NCBI GenBank assembly: GCA_018350325.1
Contig: JAEVLN010000002.1
Location: 3,064,295-3,128,294, forward strand
Direction of reading: 5' to 3'
Source of the DNA: Globodera rostochiensis
Lineage: Eukaryota; Nematoda; Chromadorea; Rhabditida; Heteroderidae
Length of the DNA: 64,000 nucleotides
The notes under the pieces were generated by a model. It saw only the letters and a list, made by a program, of their open reading frames with translations. It searched no databases and was not told the DNA's origin. A program made the position numbers and the translations under genes. This document shows, piece by piece, positions 35,275 to 46,851 of the stretch; position 1 is the stretch's first letter, and each line of letters begins with the position of its first letter.

Positions 35275-38200
35275 TCATGGTTGGTGTTTGACTTTCCTGC
35301 GCTTTGCCAACTTCTTGTACCACATGTTCCGGGGTATGTCGTGCTTGGACTTCTTGTCAAAATTGACTATCGCTCCTCCTCCGTCGGTTGTCTGAAATTT
35401 TATTATGTTTGTAAATAAGATGTCTCTTCAATTTTCGTGCTTCTCTCTGCAAAAGAGTTGAATTTGTGCCCCAAATGCGTTCGGTTCCCCGGAGGGGTCA
35501 CTCACTTTTTTGTCCTCCGTTGTGGCCAAAAGTGCGGCCGCCTTGCTGGTCCGCGCTTTGTTTTGCCGCTTTTTCTTCGAATTTCCTCCGCCCCTTTTCC
35601 CCCGCAGCCTTTTGCCCCCAAGCGTTTTGGGCCGTTCACGCCGTTCTTCTTTGGTGCCCTCAAAATCCTCCAGACCGGAGCCGATGCTCTCCAAGCCGTC
35701 CTCGTCCGTCGAACTCAGCTGAAAAAAAAAACAATTTCAAAATGTTTGCTTTTACCTTTTGAAAAAAATTCGAATGTTTTGCCTGAAATTCAAAGTCCGT
35801 CACAACGCTGGACGCCCCGTCCTCGTCGTCCCCTTCTTCTCCTTCTTGTTGTTGTCGTTGTTCTGCTTTACCTTTGTCCCCCTCTCTTTCGTCCATTTCC
35901 ATGTTTTCGACACTTTGTCCCTCCGCCCCGTCGCGTCGTTCCGTCCTTTTCCGTCTCGCCTTCAAAATGGAGCGTAAAATTGCCTTCTCTCCGGTCGGGT
36001 CGTCCTGCCCCTCTTCGCCTTCCTCCTTTTTCACTTCGAATTGCTCCTCCTCCTCTTCATCTCCTTCTTTTTCGTCCTCATCCCCGGAAACGCATTCGGA
36101 GTCCGTCATAAGAGCACGTTCATCTTCCTCCACGACGTTTATAGGCATCTGAAAAAAAGAATGTTTAAATAATAATTATTTTTGATAATAATTTTAAATA
36201 TTCCAAGTAATACAAATCCTCTAAACATAATGCTATTTTTTTGGACGAAAAACTATATTTTAGCAATATTTCCTTATGTTTGTAACTCAAAAGTTTTGAG
36301 TAATTTCCAAATTTCCCAGTCTAACAACATTCCCTAAAGCTTAAATTTATTTGATTGTTTAATGCTCAAAACACCCAATTTCCCAACTAAAATGTGTCAC
36401 CTCATCTTTTGCGACAGTCTCCGATTGCGCGTCGGAAGGCCTTTCACAGCCGGGAGGAATCACATAATGCGGAAGATTGCCTTTAATTGTACAAAATTCA
36501 ATTTAAGAAAATTGTCTCCGATCAGAGAGATCACGAAGAACGATACCCCGCTGGTAATCATTGAGAATTTGCCGTGCCACCGTGTTCAAATCCGGCTCGC
36601 CCCCCTTCAGCAGACGACCCGAAGAAATGGCAATCTGACAAAAATATTATTAATAAATAAATAAATTCGAAAATTCCATCCCACACACACACAACCCCCT
36701 CACTTTTGTCATAAAATCCTCACAATCCGTCCAGAAACGGTCGTCCTTTGCTTCTTCGGCCGCATCATTCTTCACAAAATTGTAATGTCGCGACAAATGC
36801 TCGGGACGGACTCTGTCCAAAACCGTTTGAATGTGTGTCTCGGGATCCGGCACATTCTCTACTCGGACCTGTACAATATTTTAATTAAAAAATAAATAAA
36901 AACACTGACGACTGATTGCTCAACCAACTCACTCACCACTCCTTTAAGGACCAAATCGGTTTCTGTGTCCCCGTGGGGCGGATAAACAACGCCCGGACAA
37001 TCGATCAGATAAATGCCCTTCATCATCATTACATATTGCCACACTTTCGTCTCACCGGCTAATGGTGCGGCTTTACAAACCTTAAAAAGGCAATAAAAAG
37101 CATAGAGAGAAAGAGACCAAAAAGTTTATTTCTGCCAAGTACAGCTCGACCAACCAAACACTGACTTTTTTGGCTCGCAGTGTGTTGACCACGGAAGACT
37201 TGCCGACGTTCGGGTAGCCGATCAGTCCGACGCTGATCTGTTGCCGGTCCTTCCGGTGAAGCTTATAGAATTGCCGCAACAAATTGATCAGAGAGCCTTT
37301 GCCGAAGCTGTGCTGGATGGACGCATGGAAAGCGATGGTTGGCATTTCTTTGGAGAGAAGTTGAAGCCATTTCTTCTAAAATTTACAACAAAAACCAATC
37401 TCTCTGAACATATAATCGGCGCCGATGGCTCTCACCGTCACCCAAGTGGGCACCAAGTCCACTTTGTTCAGCACGAGGATAAAATGTTTGTGCGGCTTTT
37501 CCTTGCGCAGAAACTGCTCAACCTGAAGACATCGCGTCCCCATCGGGTCACGAGCATCCAAAACTTCAATCACAACGTCCGACGAGTCGATAACCTTCAA
37601 AAGTTTTTCATTAAGCATTTTAAAGTGTCGTTAATAATTGATTTGATTCAAAAACAATAAAAATTGGTTCACAAACGCGAGCACTTTGTAAAGTTCGCTC
37701 CAAACGCGAGCACTTTGTCCTGCTCGAAAAAGTGGCGTTGGGTTTTCGGTCCGTTCCTCGAGGGCCCTCTGTTGGTTGGACATCAGCGAACGGTCGTTGC
37801 CTTCGACATAATCACTCGACTTTTGGACGACCTCTTCACATAACTCCTAAAGTTACAATTCTTTCTAAAAGTCCAGTTATTTTTCCCAAAAAGAAAACAT
37901 TTTTAAATTTAGGGAAATTCTTTCAATAATATAATCCTTCAGATTTCTCTGCTTTTCGGCGGCATCACCGGCGGTTTGTTAACATATTATCGAAGTAAAA
38001 ACCTCGAGATCCGTGGCTTTCAGAATGGCCCTCTTTCGTTGTGCCTTTCTGCCAAAAGTGTGCTCAAAACTTTCGGTGTCCAAAACGTGCACTCGTTGTT
38101 GCTATTTATAATAAAAATGACTTTTTGAAAATCATTTAAAAATTCAAACTTTTGCTTTCTCCTGGAGAAGCGAAATCGGGGCCCGCGTCTGTCGCATTAC

Positions 38201-38725
38201 GACTTGGAAAGGGTCGTGCAAAACTTTGCCCATTTCCTCTTGGAATCGCTGCAGCTGCTCCTGGCCCACGACGCGCGTGTTGCCTAATAAATGTTTTTCC
38301 CCGTCCAAACAATTTAAGGACAAAACAAAATATGGCCACGACTTACCAAACCATTTGCGATGCGGCTCAACACGCGCGACTGTGCCCGACTTCAGTTTTC
38401 CTTGGAATGGCGCCGACTTCAATATTTTCCCTTTCGAATCCCTAAAATATTCATTTATACCTCACATTCACTTAATTATGCCGACACCGACCTGACTGGT
38501 TTGAAGTTCTTGTACATCCTGAGCCGATTAATTGTTGATTTGGAGCGCATGGTCGGCTTGCCCGAAACTTTTCTTTCTAAATTTTATCATGAAAATTATG
38601 CCTAAAATAAACTGTGAAAATCACACCATACCGGGGTTTAAACTGTGATTGGATCGGCTTTTCTTTTTGGGAGCTTCGCCACTCTTACGCTTCAGTTTGG
38701 GGTTAGCATTTTTTTTCTTTGACAT
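35275..38725 (-). CDS. ngp-1: Nucleolar GTPase 2 (NOG2/GNL2)
   Basis: Fifteen exons in phase: 38725-38632, 38576-38492, 38441-38347, 38283-38150, 38101-38003, 37846-37685, 37594-37442, 37375-37166, 37080-36937, 36868-36704, 36634-36547, 36480-36401, 36148-35783, 35718-35506, 35391-35275; 734 aa, very near the human GNL2 length. After a basic N-terminus comes the NOG2-specific [15 protein letters not shown] region. The circularly permuted GTPase follows: LDARDP (about 236), G4 NKVD (about 266), G1 GYPNVGKSS (about 327) and G3 DCPG (about 371). The C-terminus is acidic then Lys/Arg-rich, with a terminal [18 protein letters not shown]2 is needed for late pre-60S ribosome maturation and export. 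Intron 13 is GC-AG. The gene converges on the Pax paralogue, with 100 bp between stop codons. Confidence 0.93.
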
Positions 38726-39207
38726 TGCCGAGAGTAAAATATCGATATTAATTAATAAAAAAGTAGTTTTGCTAAATCCTTTTTTATGTCTGCCGCTGCA
38801 CGAGCAAAAAGATTGTCTAGGCGTAACCGGTCTCGGAAGAATTATATCTTCGTTTACTGACGCAAATCAGAAATCACGTAAAGCACTTTATAGCATTTTT
38901 TAGGTGCCGAAAACGAATAAACAACCAAAAGTTTCAGCGACAAAGCGTTAATTGATTTTTGAATCGGTTTAAATTTTTAAAATGAAAAAGCCCAGGCTTG
39001 GCGTTATGTTTTTTGCATTTTGTCTAATAGCGAATTACCTAATTAACTTCCTTTTTTTTTGTCGTTCGTCCATGTCCTGTTTTCCGTTGATACATTTCTC
39101 TTTCCTCTGTCTATGCCCCTTTAAAAATAGTTTGTGTGCCTTTCGGGAATAATTTTTTAGTTCAAATCTGTGTAGCATAGGTGAAATTTGTTTTTTTTCA
39201 GAAAGTA
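38726..39207. other. Divergent promoter region
   Basis: AT-rich spacer between ngp-1 (-) and the next + gene. TTTTTTTTCAG ends at about 39201, seven bases before the next ATG, and looks like a trans-splice or 5' UTR acceptor. Confidence 0.4.
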
Positions 39208-39799
39208 ATGGACTCGATACATCCATCAACATCAAGCAGTGCATCCGCCATCGAATGTTCATCTTCGGTGCAAGAGCGGCGTCGTCGTCAAAATGTGCTA
39301 CTGGCCAAACTGAAGAAGCGTGCCAAGACGCACGTTTCGTCAACCTCAAGTTCGAGCAGTACGGCGGTTCTCAATGTTGGACAGGTGCAGAGTGGCGCAA
39401 AAATTTCCAATGACTGTGAGGGAGGCGATGAAGACGTCCAATTGGTTGAGGAAGAAGACGAACAGAAAAGGCACGAAGAACTGAGACGGAAAGCGGCCGA
39501 AATGCTAATTCGCGAGGCGAAAAGGTTCCTTTTAAGAAAACCAACCGACAGCCTCAACTTTTTGTAAATGTCCCTTTAAAGGTCGGCACAACGAGCGGAC
39601 CTTTACGGACCTCAGGGATGGTATGTCCTCAAAAATATCGTTTATTCTTATAAATTTTTAAATTATTGCAATTGTCAGGATAAAGCCTCGGGCGCTGAGC
39701 ACCAACAAAGTGTTTTTGGCACGGACTCTTCAATCGGCGGAACTGCAGAGGAGGGACTATGAAAGGACACTGCCAACGAAACGACGAAAAATGGAATAA
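39208..39799 (+). CDS. Small charged protein with conserved C-terminal motif, unknown
   Basis: Three exons (39208-39524, 39582-39620, 39679-39799) encode 158 aa. The N-terminal part is Ser-rich and basic, with RRRRQNVLLAKLKKRAK, then an acidic patch and a coiled-coil-like helix. The C-terminus looks more conserved: RADLYGPQGWIKPRALSTN, then KVFLARTLQSAELQRRDYE, ending in a basic KRRKME. This pattern suggests a small nuclear protein, but I cannot name the family. AATAAA at 39810-39815 follows the stop closely. Confidence 0.7.
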
Positions 39800-40314
39800 A
39801 AATGTAAAAAATAAATGGATTCTGTTTGGAGATTATTTGTAAATTTTGTATACTTTGAAATCGATGGTGACCAAAACGTTCGAGGATTTTGCAGCGCATG
39901 ATTGGCCAATTGATTTTAGTTTTACTATGATAATATCAACTATGAATTTTATGGCAAATAAAACTCTAAACGCACATTAACATGAATCCATGCCCCTGGC
40001 GATGGGGTCCTCAAATATTAAAAAAAATAGCAAATGTTTTTTTGATGCAACTTCCCGCCCCCAGTCCAATTTTTGACGGTCTGTCCCGCCACGTCTAGTT
40101 TTATTGTAGTTTTTTCTGCAACTTCTTTTTACTTTATTCATACTTTTTAAAGAAATTCACATTTTTTGTGCTTTTTTATTTTGCTTATGCTTAAACAACA
40201 ATATTTTTATCTGATTTCCGGAGCATAAATTTCCATTTAAATCTAAAATTGCATATTCTTGAAAGAAGATTTGATTTTGTGGAAAGCATTTTAATCTACC
40301 TATGCTCTTTGTCT
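39800..40314. other. Intergenic DNA before the repeat cluster
   Basis: AT-rich spacer holding the AATAAA of the preceding gene at 39810. No gene is seen. Confidence 0.35.
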
Positions 40315-41034
40315 GGGGCCAATCACAATTACGAACGACAAACGACAGAGACAAACGATAAACGACAAATTTGTCGTCAGTATACGACGTTTGTCGTTTA
40401 TCTCCAATCACAATTCAAATTTTTGTCGTTTATCGTTTGTCGTCTCAAATTTGTCGTTTGTCGTCTGTAATTTATCGTTTTCCGTTTGTCGTTCGTAATT
40501 GTGATTGGATTTTACGACAAATGCACAATTTCAGACGACAAACGCCAAATATTTGAGGGGCGCTCAGCACCGCCCCTCAAATTTGTCGTTTGCGAATTGT
40601 CCCAAATTGTCCATTGGGAATTGTCCCAACTTTTCATTGTAAATTCTTTCAAAATATTTTGCTCAAAATATTTTTCCTCTTATTATAATACTTAAGGCAT
40701 TAAAATTAACTCAAATATTTTCTAATAGATCTAAAAATTAGCTATTTATCTAATTAACGTTTTTTTGAAAACACTCAAAAAATTTTTTCCCAAAAATTGA
40801 TTATAATTTGAATTTTCAAGAATTTCATACAATTAGGGATGAAAATTGTGCAGATTTTTCTGCATTTTTAACATTAAAAAATCACTCTAAATTTGACAAA
40901 TTATGAATTTTAAAGTGATTTAGTCCACCCAAAAAAATGAAAATCTCAAAAATTTTTAAATTACCATCTTAAAAATTTAAAAAAAATTGAAATAAATTTA
41001 GAAATTGTTTCCCCCACCATAGTTGATAAAAAGA

Positions 41035-41090
41035 AAAAAATCATTTACACTGTCGGGGTTTGAACCCCCACCCACCATACTCACAGTCAC
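41035..41090 (-). repeat. tRNA-like (SINE-type) fragment
   Basis: On the minus strand, GGGGGTTCAAACCCC looks like a tRNA T-arm/B-box, with a preceding degenerate arm. It is followed by AAATGATTTTTTT, a tail shared with the copy near 41800. Confidence 0.35.
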
Positions 41091-41093
41091 CAC

Positions 41094-42169
41094 CAGTGTT
41101 TTGCTGTTCCAACAATTTTGAACCTGTTCCTGTTCTGAAATCTTAGAACAGCCTATCTGTTCTGTTCCTGTTCTGTTCCGACCTCGAGAACAGAACAGGA
41201 ACAGAACAGAGTAAACTGTTCTTAGACTGTTCCAAATTAAAAATTTTCCGAGTGAAATTCAGTCTGAAATTTTAATCGATGATTCATTGGTCAAAGTGTT
41301 CGTCACTTCCTAGTGATGCTCGAGACCTAACTTTAACAAGAGTTGCCCCCGAGACTCGAGAATTGACTCCCAAAAATCCGAGACTTTTACCAAAATATTT
41401 TAAGTTAGGTTTATAAGGTTGCTCCTCGACCCTCTGGGAGCCGGGGATGTCGGGGTTGGTCATATCGAGGGTCGGGGGCGACCCAATTTTGAGAATGGGG
41501 AGCAGCCCTAATTCAAAATTTTTTGAGAATTCTGCTTTACATCAGGGGGGAGGGGGGGTGGATCGGCGGTGCCGATAGGCGCCGCCGAGAAAATTTTGAA
41601 TTTTTGACTTAATTTGTTAAGGGATTTGCAACCATTTTTTGAAGATTTTGATGGAATTGTTAAAAAAATGGTCTTGATTTTTAAAAACAAAAGGGTACCC
41701 CTATGATTTTTTTCTCAACTTTAATGAAATTTTTCAAAAAATATTAAATCTAAAATATTTTTAATTACCATCAAAGTTCGTAAAGAGAAAAAAAAAATCA
41801 TTTACAAAGTAGGGGGTTCGAACCCACAGCCCCAGGCATCACATATCACTCACCATTACACCACACCAGGGAGTAAAGTATAAAGAATAAAAAAGAATTT
41901 CACTAGGAAAAGTTGAACCTTAGACAAAATTGAACCAAGGCACACACTTTAACCACTGCGCCACGTGAGATCATAATGAATCGTTGGAAAATTTCAAATA
42001 AATATATTATTACTCAATCAAGTTCAATTCTTCAATTTTTACCCTGTTCTAGCTTGGCCTGTTCTGTTCCTGTTCCAAGGATTTTGAATCTGTTCCTGTT
42101 CCTGTGCTGTTCTGAAATCTTAGAACAGAACAGGAACAGAACAGGCCAAGCTGGAACAGCAAAACACTG
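41094..42169. mobile_element. Non-autonomous hAT-like transposon
   Basis: Ends are CAGTGTTTTGCTGTTCC (41094) and its exact inverse ending at 42169. They are flanked on both sides by the 8-bp word GTCACCAC (41086-41093 and 42170-42177). A CAGTG terminus with an 8-bp target-site duplication is typical of the hAT superfamily. Subterminal DNA is rich in the palindromic words CTGTTCCTGTTCTG and CAGAACAGGAACAG. There is no transposase gene in the 1076 bp. Confidence 0.75.
41796..41970 (-). repeat. tRNA-derived (SINE-type) fragments
   Basis: Minus strand 41970-41933 reads like the 5' half of a tRNA (TGGCGCAGTGGTTAAAG, an A-box). 41872-41812 has TGGTGTAATGGTGAG and GGGTTCGAACCCCC (A- and B-box-like). 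Neither folds into a convincing complete tRNA, so decayed SINE copies are the better reading. Confidence 0.4.
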
Positions 42170-42385
42170 GTCACCACCACTCAAAACGACAAATCTAGCG
42201 TTATTTGTGCTAATTGTGATTGACCGACAATTCAGACGACAAAGACAAACGACAAACCCAAAAACGACATAGTTGGCCGACAAACGGCATAATTTTTTTT
42301 CGTAACGACAAATTCGGAGACAAACGCCAAATTTGTCGTTTGTCGTCCGGTTTGTCGTTTGTCGATCGTAATTGTGATTGGCCCC

Positions 42386-42851
42386 TGTTCCAAAAGATTT
42401 CCCATTTTGTATAGCGGCGGCAGAGTCAATTTAGTTAAAATTAGTTGCATCTGCGTCTCTTCCCTTCCATTTGTTCAATCCCAGAGCCCCCGCCCCCTCC
42501 GGCAAAGTACAGAAATACATTAAAGGGCAAATTTTTTGCTGAATTTCGGATCCGGTCATTTTTTAACTTTCCATTCCCAATTTTCCTCATCAATTTTTTC
42601 CCCATTCTCACAATTTGGGGTCAACTTTTGCTCAAAGCTTTCAGGAAAGGTAATTCGAATTTTTGGACCATTTTTCTACCAGATTGAAAATTTTTGTTAG
42701 CAACCCTGTGTAATAACGCCCACCAAATATTGATATAATAGGTTAATTCATTTACATATTTAAAAACTCCATTTTTGGAACTAATCTAGAACTTTTTTAG
42801 TCTGTAAATAAAAGGCACTTCTATAGAAGGGGGGTCGCAGCTTCTAAAAAT
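42386..42851. other. Spacer between the repeat cluster and the chimeric gene
   Basis: AT-rich DNA with no supported exon. It presumably contains the promoter of the following gene. Confidence 0.35.
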
Positions 42852-44888
42852 ATGCCAATTCCGAAAAACGACGAAATTGAGCCGAACAATGCCATGGCTG
42901 AGCAGCAGGAGGAAGAACAAACAAAGGCCTATCCAACGGAAGTGAGTTTGTTTTTGATCAAGGAAATACTGATTTTGGCACTTCTTTAGACTGGGGGTCG
43001 AAGCCCATAGCGGGTAGACCCTTTTGGGTTTTCATGCAAATAATATCGAATTTAATGATTTTACAGCCATAAAAGATTTTTTGGAAAGTTCTGATTTTTC
43101 GAAAATTGTTCGCATTCGGGTCCGGCGTTTGAATTTGGTCAAGGAAGTCTTATTCGGATTCCTCGACCCAGAATATCATTTTTTGTTTCCTTAACTTATG
43201 TTAGAAACCCTACAAATACATTTTTTGATAAAAATCCAAAAGAAATTTTTAGAAAAAAAATTATTTGAGAAAGTAAAGGGTCCCCCCTATGGGTTTCGAC
43301 TCCCAGTCGTTAAAATAGTTGACCCCATATAAATTAATTGATGCATGAAATGGTTCTGACCGATGTGATGATGAATGATGGGGTGGCCGGTTCTTCTTTC
43401 TCTCTCTTTTGCGTCGGGAATCGCCGAGATTTGCCCCCCCCCCTCCCCCTCCTCCCTTCCCGTGCTACCCATAGGCCGCATGGCGAACGGATGATCTGAT
43501 CAGTCTAATCACTTCGCTTGCAGAAGTCCGTCACCGATGCGTCGATTCCATCCGCCGCCTCCTTTCGCGCAAGACGAGAATTGGCGGCGAGTCGGTGCTT
43601 CTCCCGAGACTCTATAAAACAGGTTTAAAAGCCTGGAAGGGACCAAAATGACCAAAAACAAATTGAAGAAAGAACAAAAATGATTTGTTGCAGTCAAAAA
43701 TAAGCATTTTAAACCGGTCCGATCAAAAAGTTTGTTCCCAATTTTGCAGATCATCGCTTGCAACGGCGGCCCTTTCCCGCAAATTGTGCTGCCGCCCCAG
43801 GGCGGCTTTTGGATGGACGGAGTTTTTCCATGCCGGAAGGTCGGGGCGGAGGGCGTACGTAAGGAGGACGGGGCGAACGAAGGCAAAGACGAAGCCCAAA
43901 ACGATGCGGACGAGTGCAAGCACGGGGACGAACGGTTCGCCAAATTGGGGGTAATATAAACATTGGCACAGAAGCCGACAAATGAAAATATGCGTTCAGG
44001 AGCGCACTCGGCCTTCTTTGGGCGCAGAAATTGTCAACGCCCGCTCTGGTGTAGGGCTGCCAATTCCTGAAGAACCGCTTCCAAACGAAGTGCTTGGCTT
44101 CGAAGAGATTAAAATCAGGTCATTTCCCTCTTAAAAATTTAAAATGTTTTTGGACTTTTCAGTTACGTCGACCAAAGCGTCATCGAATTCCTCAAACAAC
44201 ACATTCGCCGACTTTTCAATTCCGAGATAACTGTTGCAATTGAAACCGAGCCTGATCAGAACAGCAGCTGGGAAATCATTCGGCAAGAGATTTGGCCTTT
44301 TGTCAATGGCAACATTTGCACCTTTCTTCGCTTGGATTTTTTAATTCTCGACCGTTTGCGAGAGTTCTCGCCGGCAATTCTTCGCAATTGCGCAAAACTC
44401 CGAACGATCCATTCCTTTGGACTTTTCCCCGAATTCCCGGCTGATGACAACGCCGACACTTCTTCACGCCAAGCCGTGGCTAAATGGTTGCTTACTCCCC
44501 GCGGGGATGGTCTTCCAAAGATGCTGTATGTTGATTCTATTCAAGCAAAACTGAATGGACTCAAGGAGGTACTTATAATAAATTTGTGGATGTAATTAAC
44601 ACTTCGGTTTAGTCATTTGTCAATGCTGCTGAGTCGGCCAATTTCATCATCAAATTTTTGAAGCCCGATCGTGACTTTGTGGTCTTTGAGCTGAAGAACA
44701 ATTTGACGAGGGAAAGATTGACATTTCGGCAAATTGACAAAGACAATTGGCTTTTGGTGCGGTGTCCAATTGCGCGAGAAGAAGACAAATGGGCCAAGTG
44801 GGAGGAGGAGGCGATTCAGTGGGAAATGGGCCGCAAATGGAATCTCATCGCCATTACCTTTGAAGACAGAGACATCGGCGAAGGGTAA
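42852..44888 (+). CDS. Chimeric gene: RapGAP-like N-terminus fused to F-box-family C-terminus
   Basis: Six exons in phase: 42852-42941, 43524-43622, 43750-43950, 44000-44118, 44163-44568, 44613-44888; 396 aa. Residues about 25-87 resemble the start of Rap1GAP: AYPTE, then GGPFPQIVLPPQGGFWMDG (compare GPFPLILLP...GGYWIEG). Residues 119-135, DERFAKLGERTR, resemble the end of its GAP domain (KFAKLEERTR). The whole catalytic region between is missing and replaced by a charged linker of about 35 residues. From residue 141 ([15 protein letters not shown]) the protein is the same as the C-terminal part of the neighbouring F-box-family gene, but without its F-box. No RapGAP catalytic Asn-thumb region is visible, so Rap1 GTPase stimulation is not expected. 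Exon 2 is supported by borders and phase only. It could be a functional chimera or a decaying fusion. Confidence 0.68.
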
Positions 44889-45725
44889 GGGAATGAATAG
44901 CCTCAAAATTCCTCTCGTTTTGTTAAAATTAGGGTAGTCAAACAAATAACAACCTTAATGAGTAAATTTCTAAATGAGTTTGTTGAGAAAATTAAGTATA
45001 ATCATTTTGCCAGAAACTCATTTATTCATTAATTTATAAATTCAGTTTGGCCGAAAATCAGGTTGGCTGAGGCAAACGAAGGTCCGAGTGAATGGTCCGA
45101 GGGAATTTGATGGATGGAATTTAAACGAAAATCGATTCGCATAATTGTTGGCTTCTTTTGTTGCCCCCCTTTGCCATATAATTTTTATTTTTTCATTTGA
45201 TGTCAGAGTTTTTTATATTTTTTTGTATTTTTTCGAATTTCTCAATAGACAATAAAAAATTTAGCATTTATTCGTTGGTCACAATTTTAAGATTGAAAAT
45301 TTGTGCTATGAGTCCTTTTTAGCAATAAAAAAACAACGATTTTTTTGAATTTCATGCGCGGACTTCTTCCGAAGCCCCGGAGTCTCATTTTTTTAAAGTC
45401 GGGGTAAAGGGAACGAGTCGTCCGTTTACCCCTTTGGTGAGGATGGAAGAGGCCTCTGGGAGGGGATTTAGCTGGACACGCCCATTGCCATTATAGACTC
45501 CAATGCGCAGGCACATTCATTCTGTCATTCGCGCAAAACGGACCCAACAGAATATTGATTTTTTAGTGCGGAGGCATTCCAATTCCAATCCATAATCATT
45601 ATTCGTCGATACATCCATCACAAACATTTCCACACATCATTTTGCCGGGCCTCCGATATTTAAATCTAAAATTGCCATGATTTTTGAATTAATTGCTTTA
45701 TCGGAACGCTAAAAATAATTCTAAA
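44889..45725. other. Spacer between the two F-box-family copies
   Basis: The first about 220 bp (to roughly 45110) are a duplicate of the 3' flank of the next copy (46852-47070). The rest is AT-rich and holds no gene. An initiator or trans-splice site should lie just before 45726. Confidence 0.5.
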
Positions 45726-46851
45726 ATGTCGGAAAACAAAAGCGACGAAGAGCAGCATCAGCAAATGGAGGGAATGTGAGTTTGTTTCCTAATGATTAAA
45801 TCATAAGTCCCAAATTTTAGTTTCATTTGTGCCGACGTTTGGCTTAAAGTCTTCGCTTTCCTTGACCCTTTCGAGCTCGGACTGAAAATGGCGCCGATCA
45901 ATGATCGATTCGACATTTTGGTGGACGAGCACTTCAAGTCGAGGAAATGGTCATTGGGTCGGCTGCAAATTCGTCGCGCGGATGATGGAAATGGCGCAAA
46001 AATTGTCAACGCCCGTTCTGGTGTAGGGCTGCCAATTCCTGAAGGACCGCTTCCAAACAAAGTGCTTGGCTTCGAAGAGATTGAAATCAGGTCGTTTCCC
46101 TCTTAAAAATTTAAAATGTTTTTGAACTTTCAGTTACGTCGACCAAAGCGTCATCGAATTCCTCCAACACATTCGCCGACTTTTCGACTCTTCCGGCACA
46201 AATGTTTTTATTGGAACCTACAACGAACGCCGCAGCTGGGAAATTATTCGGCAAAAGATTTGGCCTTTGGTCAGTGACAACATTTGCGGACTTCATTTGT
46301 TCAAATCTCATCTCGACCGTTTGCGACAATTCTCGCCGGCAATTCTTCGCAATTGCGCAAAACTCCGATCGATCCATTCCTATGGACTTTTCCCCGAGTT
46401 TCCGGCTGGTGACAACGCCGACACTTCTTCACGCCAAGCCGTGGCTAAATGGTTGCTTACTCCCCGCGGGGATGGTCTTCCAAAGATGCTTCATTTTGAT
46501 GCGGTTCAGGCAAAACTGGATGGACTCAAAGAGGTAATTATAATCAATTTGTGGATGTAATTAACACCGGTTTAGTCATTTGTCAATGCTGCTGAGTCGG
46601 CCAATTTCATCATCAAATTTTTGAAGCCCGATTGTCACTTTGTGGTCTTTGAGCTGAAGAACAATTTGACGAGGGAAAGATTGACATTTCGGCAAATTGA
46701 CAAAGACAATTGGCTTTTGGTGCGGTGTCCAATTGCGCGAGAAGAAGACAAATGGGCCAAGTGGGAGGAGGAGGCGATTCAGTGGGAAATGGGCCGCCAA
46801 TGGAATTTTACAGCCATTACCTTTGAAGACAGATACATCGGCGAAGGGTAA
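45726..46851 (+). CDS. F-box-family protein of the cyst-nematode expanded type
   Basis: Four exons in phase: 45726-45775, 45821-46090, 46134-46533, 46576-46851; 331 aa. After a polar start, residues about 18-60 look like a divergent F-box ([19 protein letters not shown]). A conserved family body follows: [56 protein letters not shown], and a C-terminal [20 protein letters not shown]-box proteins link substrates to Skp1-Cullin ubiquitin ligases. I recall many lineage-specific relatives in Globodera and Heterodera, but no specific function. The GTAAGG at the end could be a splice donor, but the in-frame TAA inside it is the simpler stop. Confidence 0.8.

Larger units (their letters stand above)
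40315..42385. mobile_element. Inverted-repeat-bounded region (about 2.07 kb) with foldback ends
   Basis: The left edge GGGGCCAATCACAATTACGA (40315-40334) recurs exactly as its reverse complement at 42366-42385. Each end carries about 200 bp of AAACGACAAA/TTTGTCGTTT words. The left end is itself a perfect foldback: CCAATCAC...GTGATTGG spans about 40319-40508. No transposase frame is present. It may be one composite foldback element or two related MITEs flanking other insertions. A clear target-site duplication was not found. Confidence 0.6.

Noticed and set aside
35660..36152. Plus-strand Ser/Pro-rich open frames opposite ngp-1
   Set aside because: They mirror the Glu/Asp-rich exon 13 of the NOG2 gene on the minus strand.
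41812..41970. Functional tRNA genes
   Set aside because: A- and B-box words are present but no full cloverleaf with an acceptor stem can be drawn.
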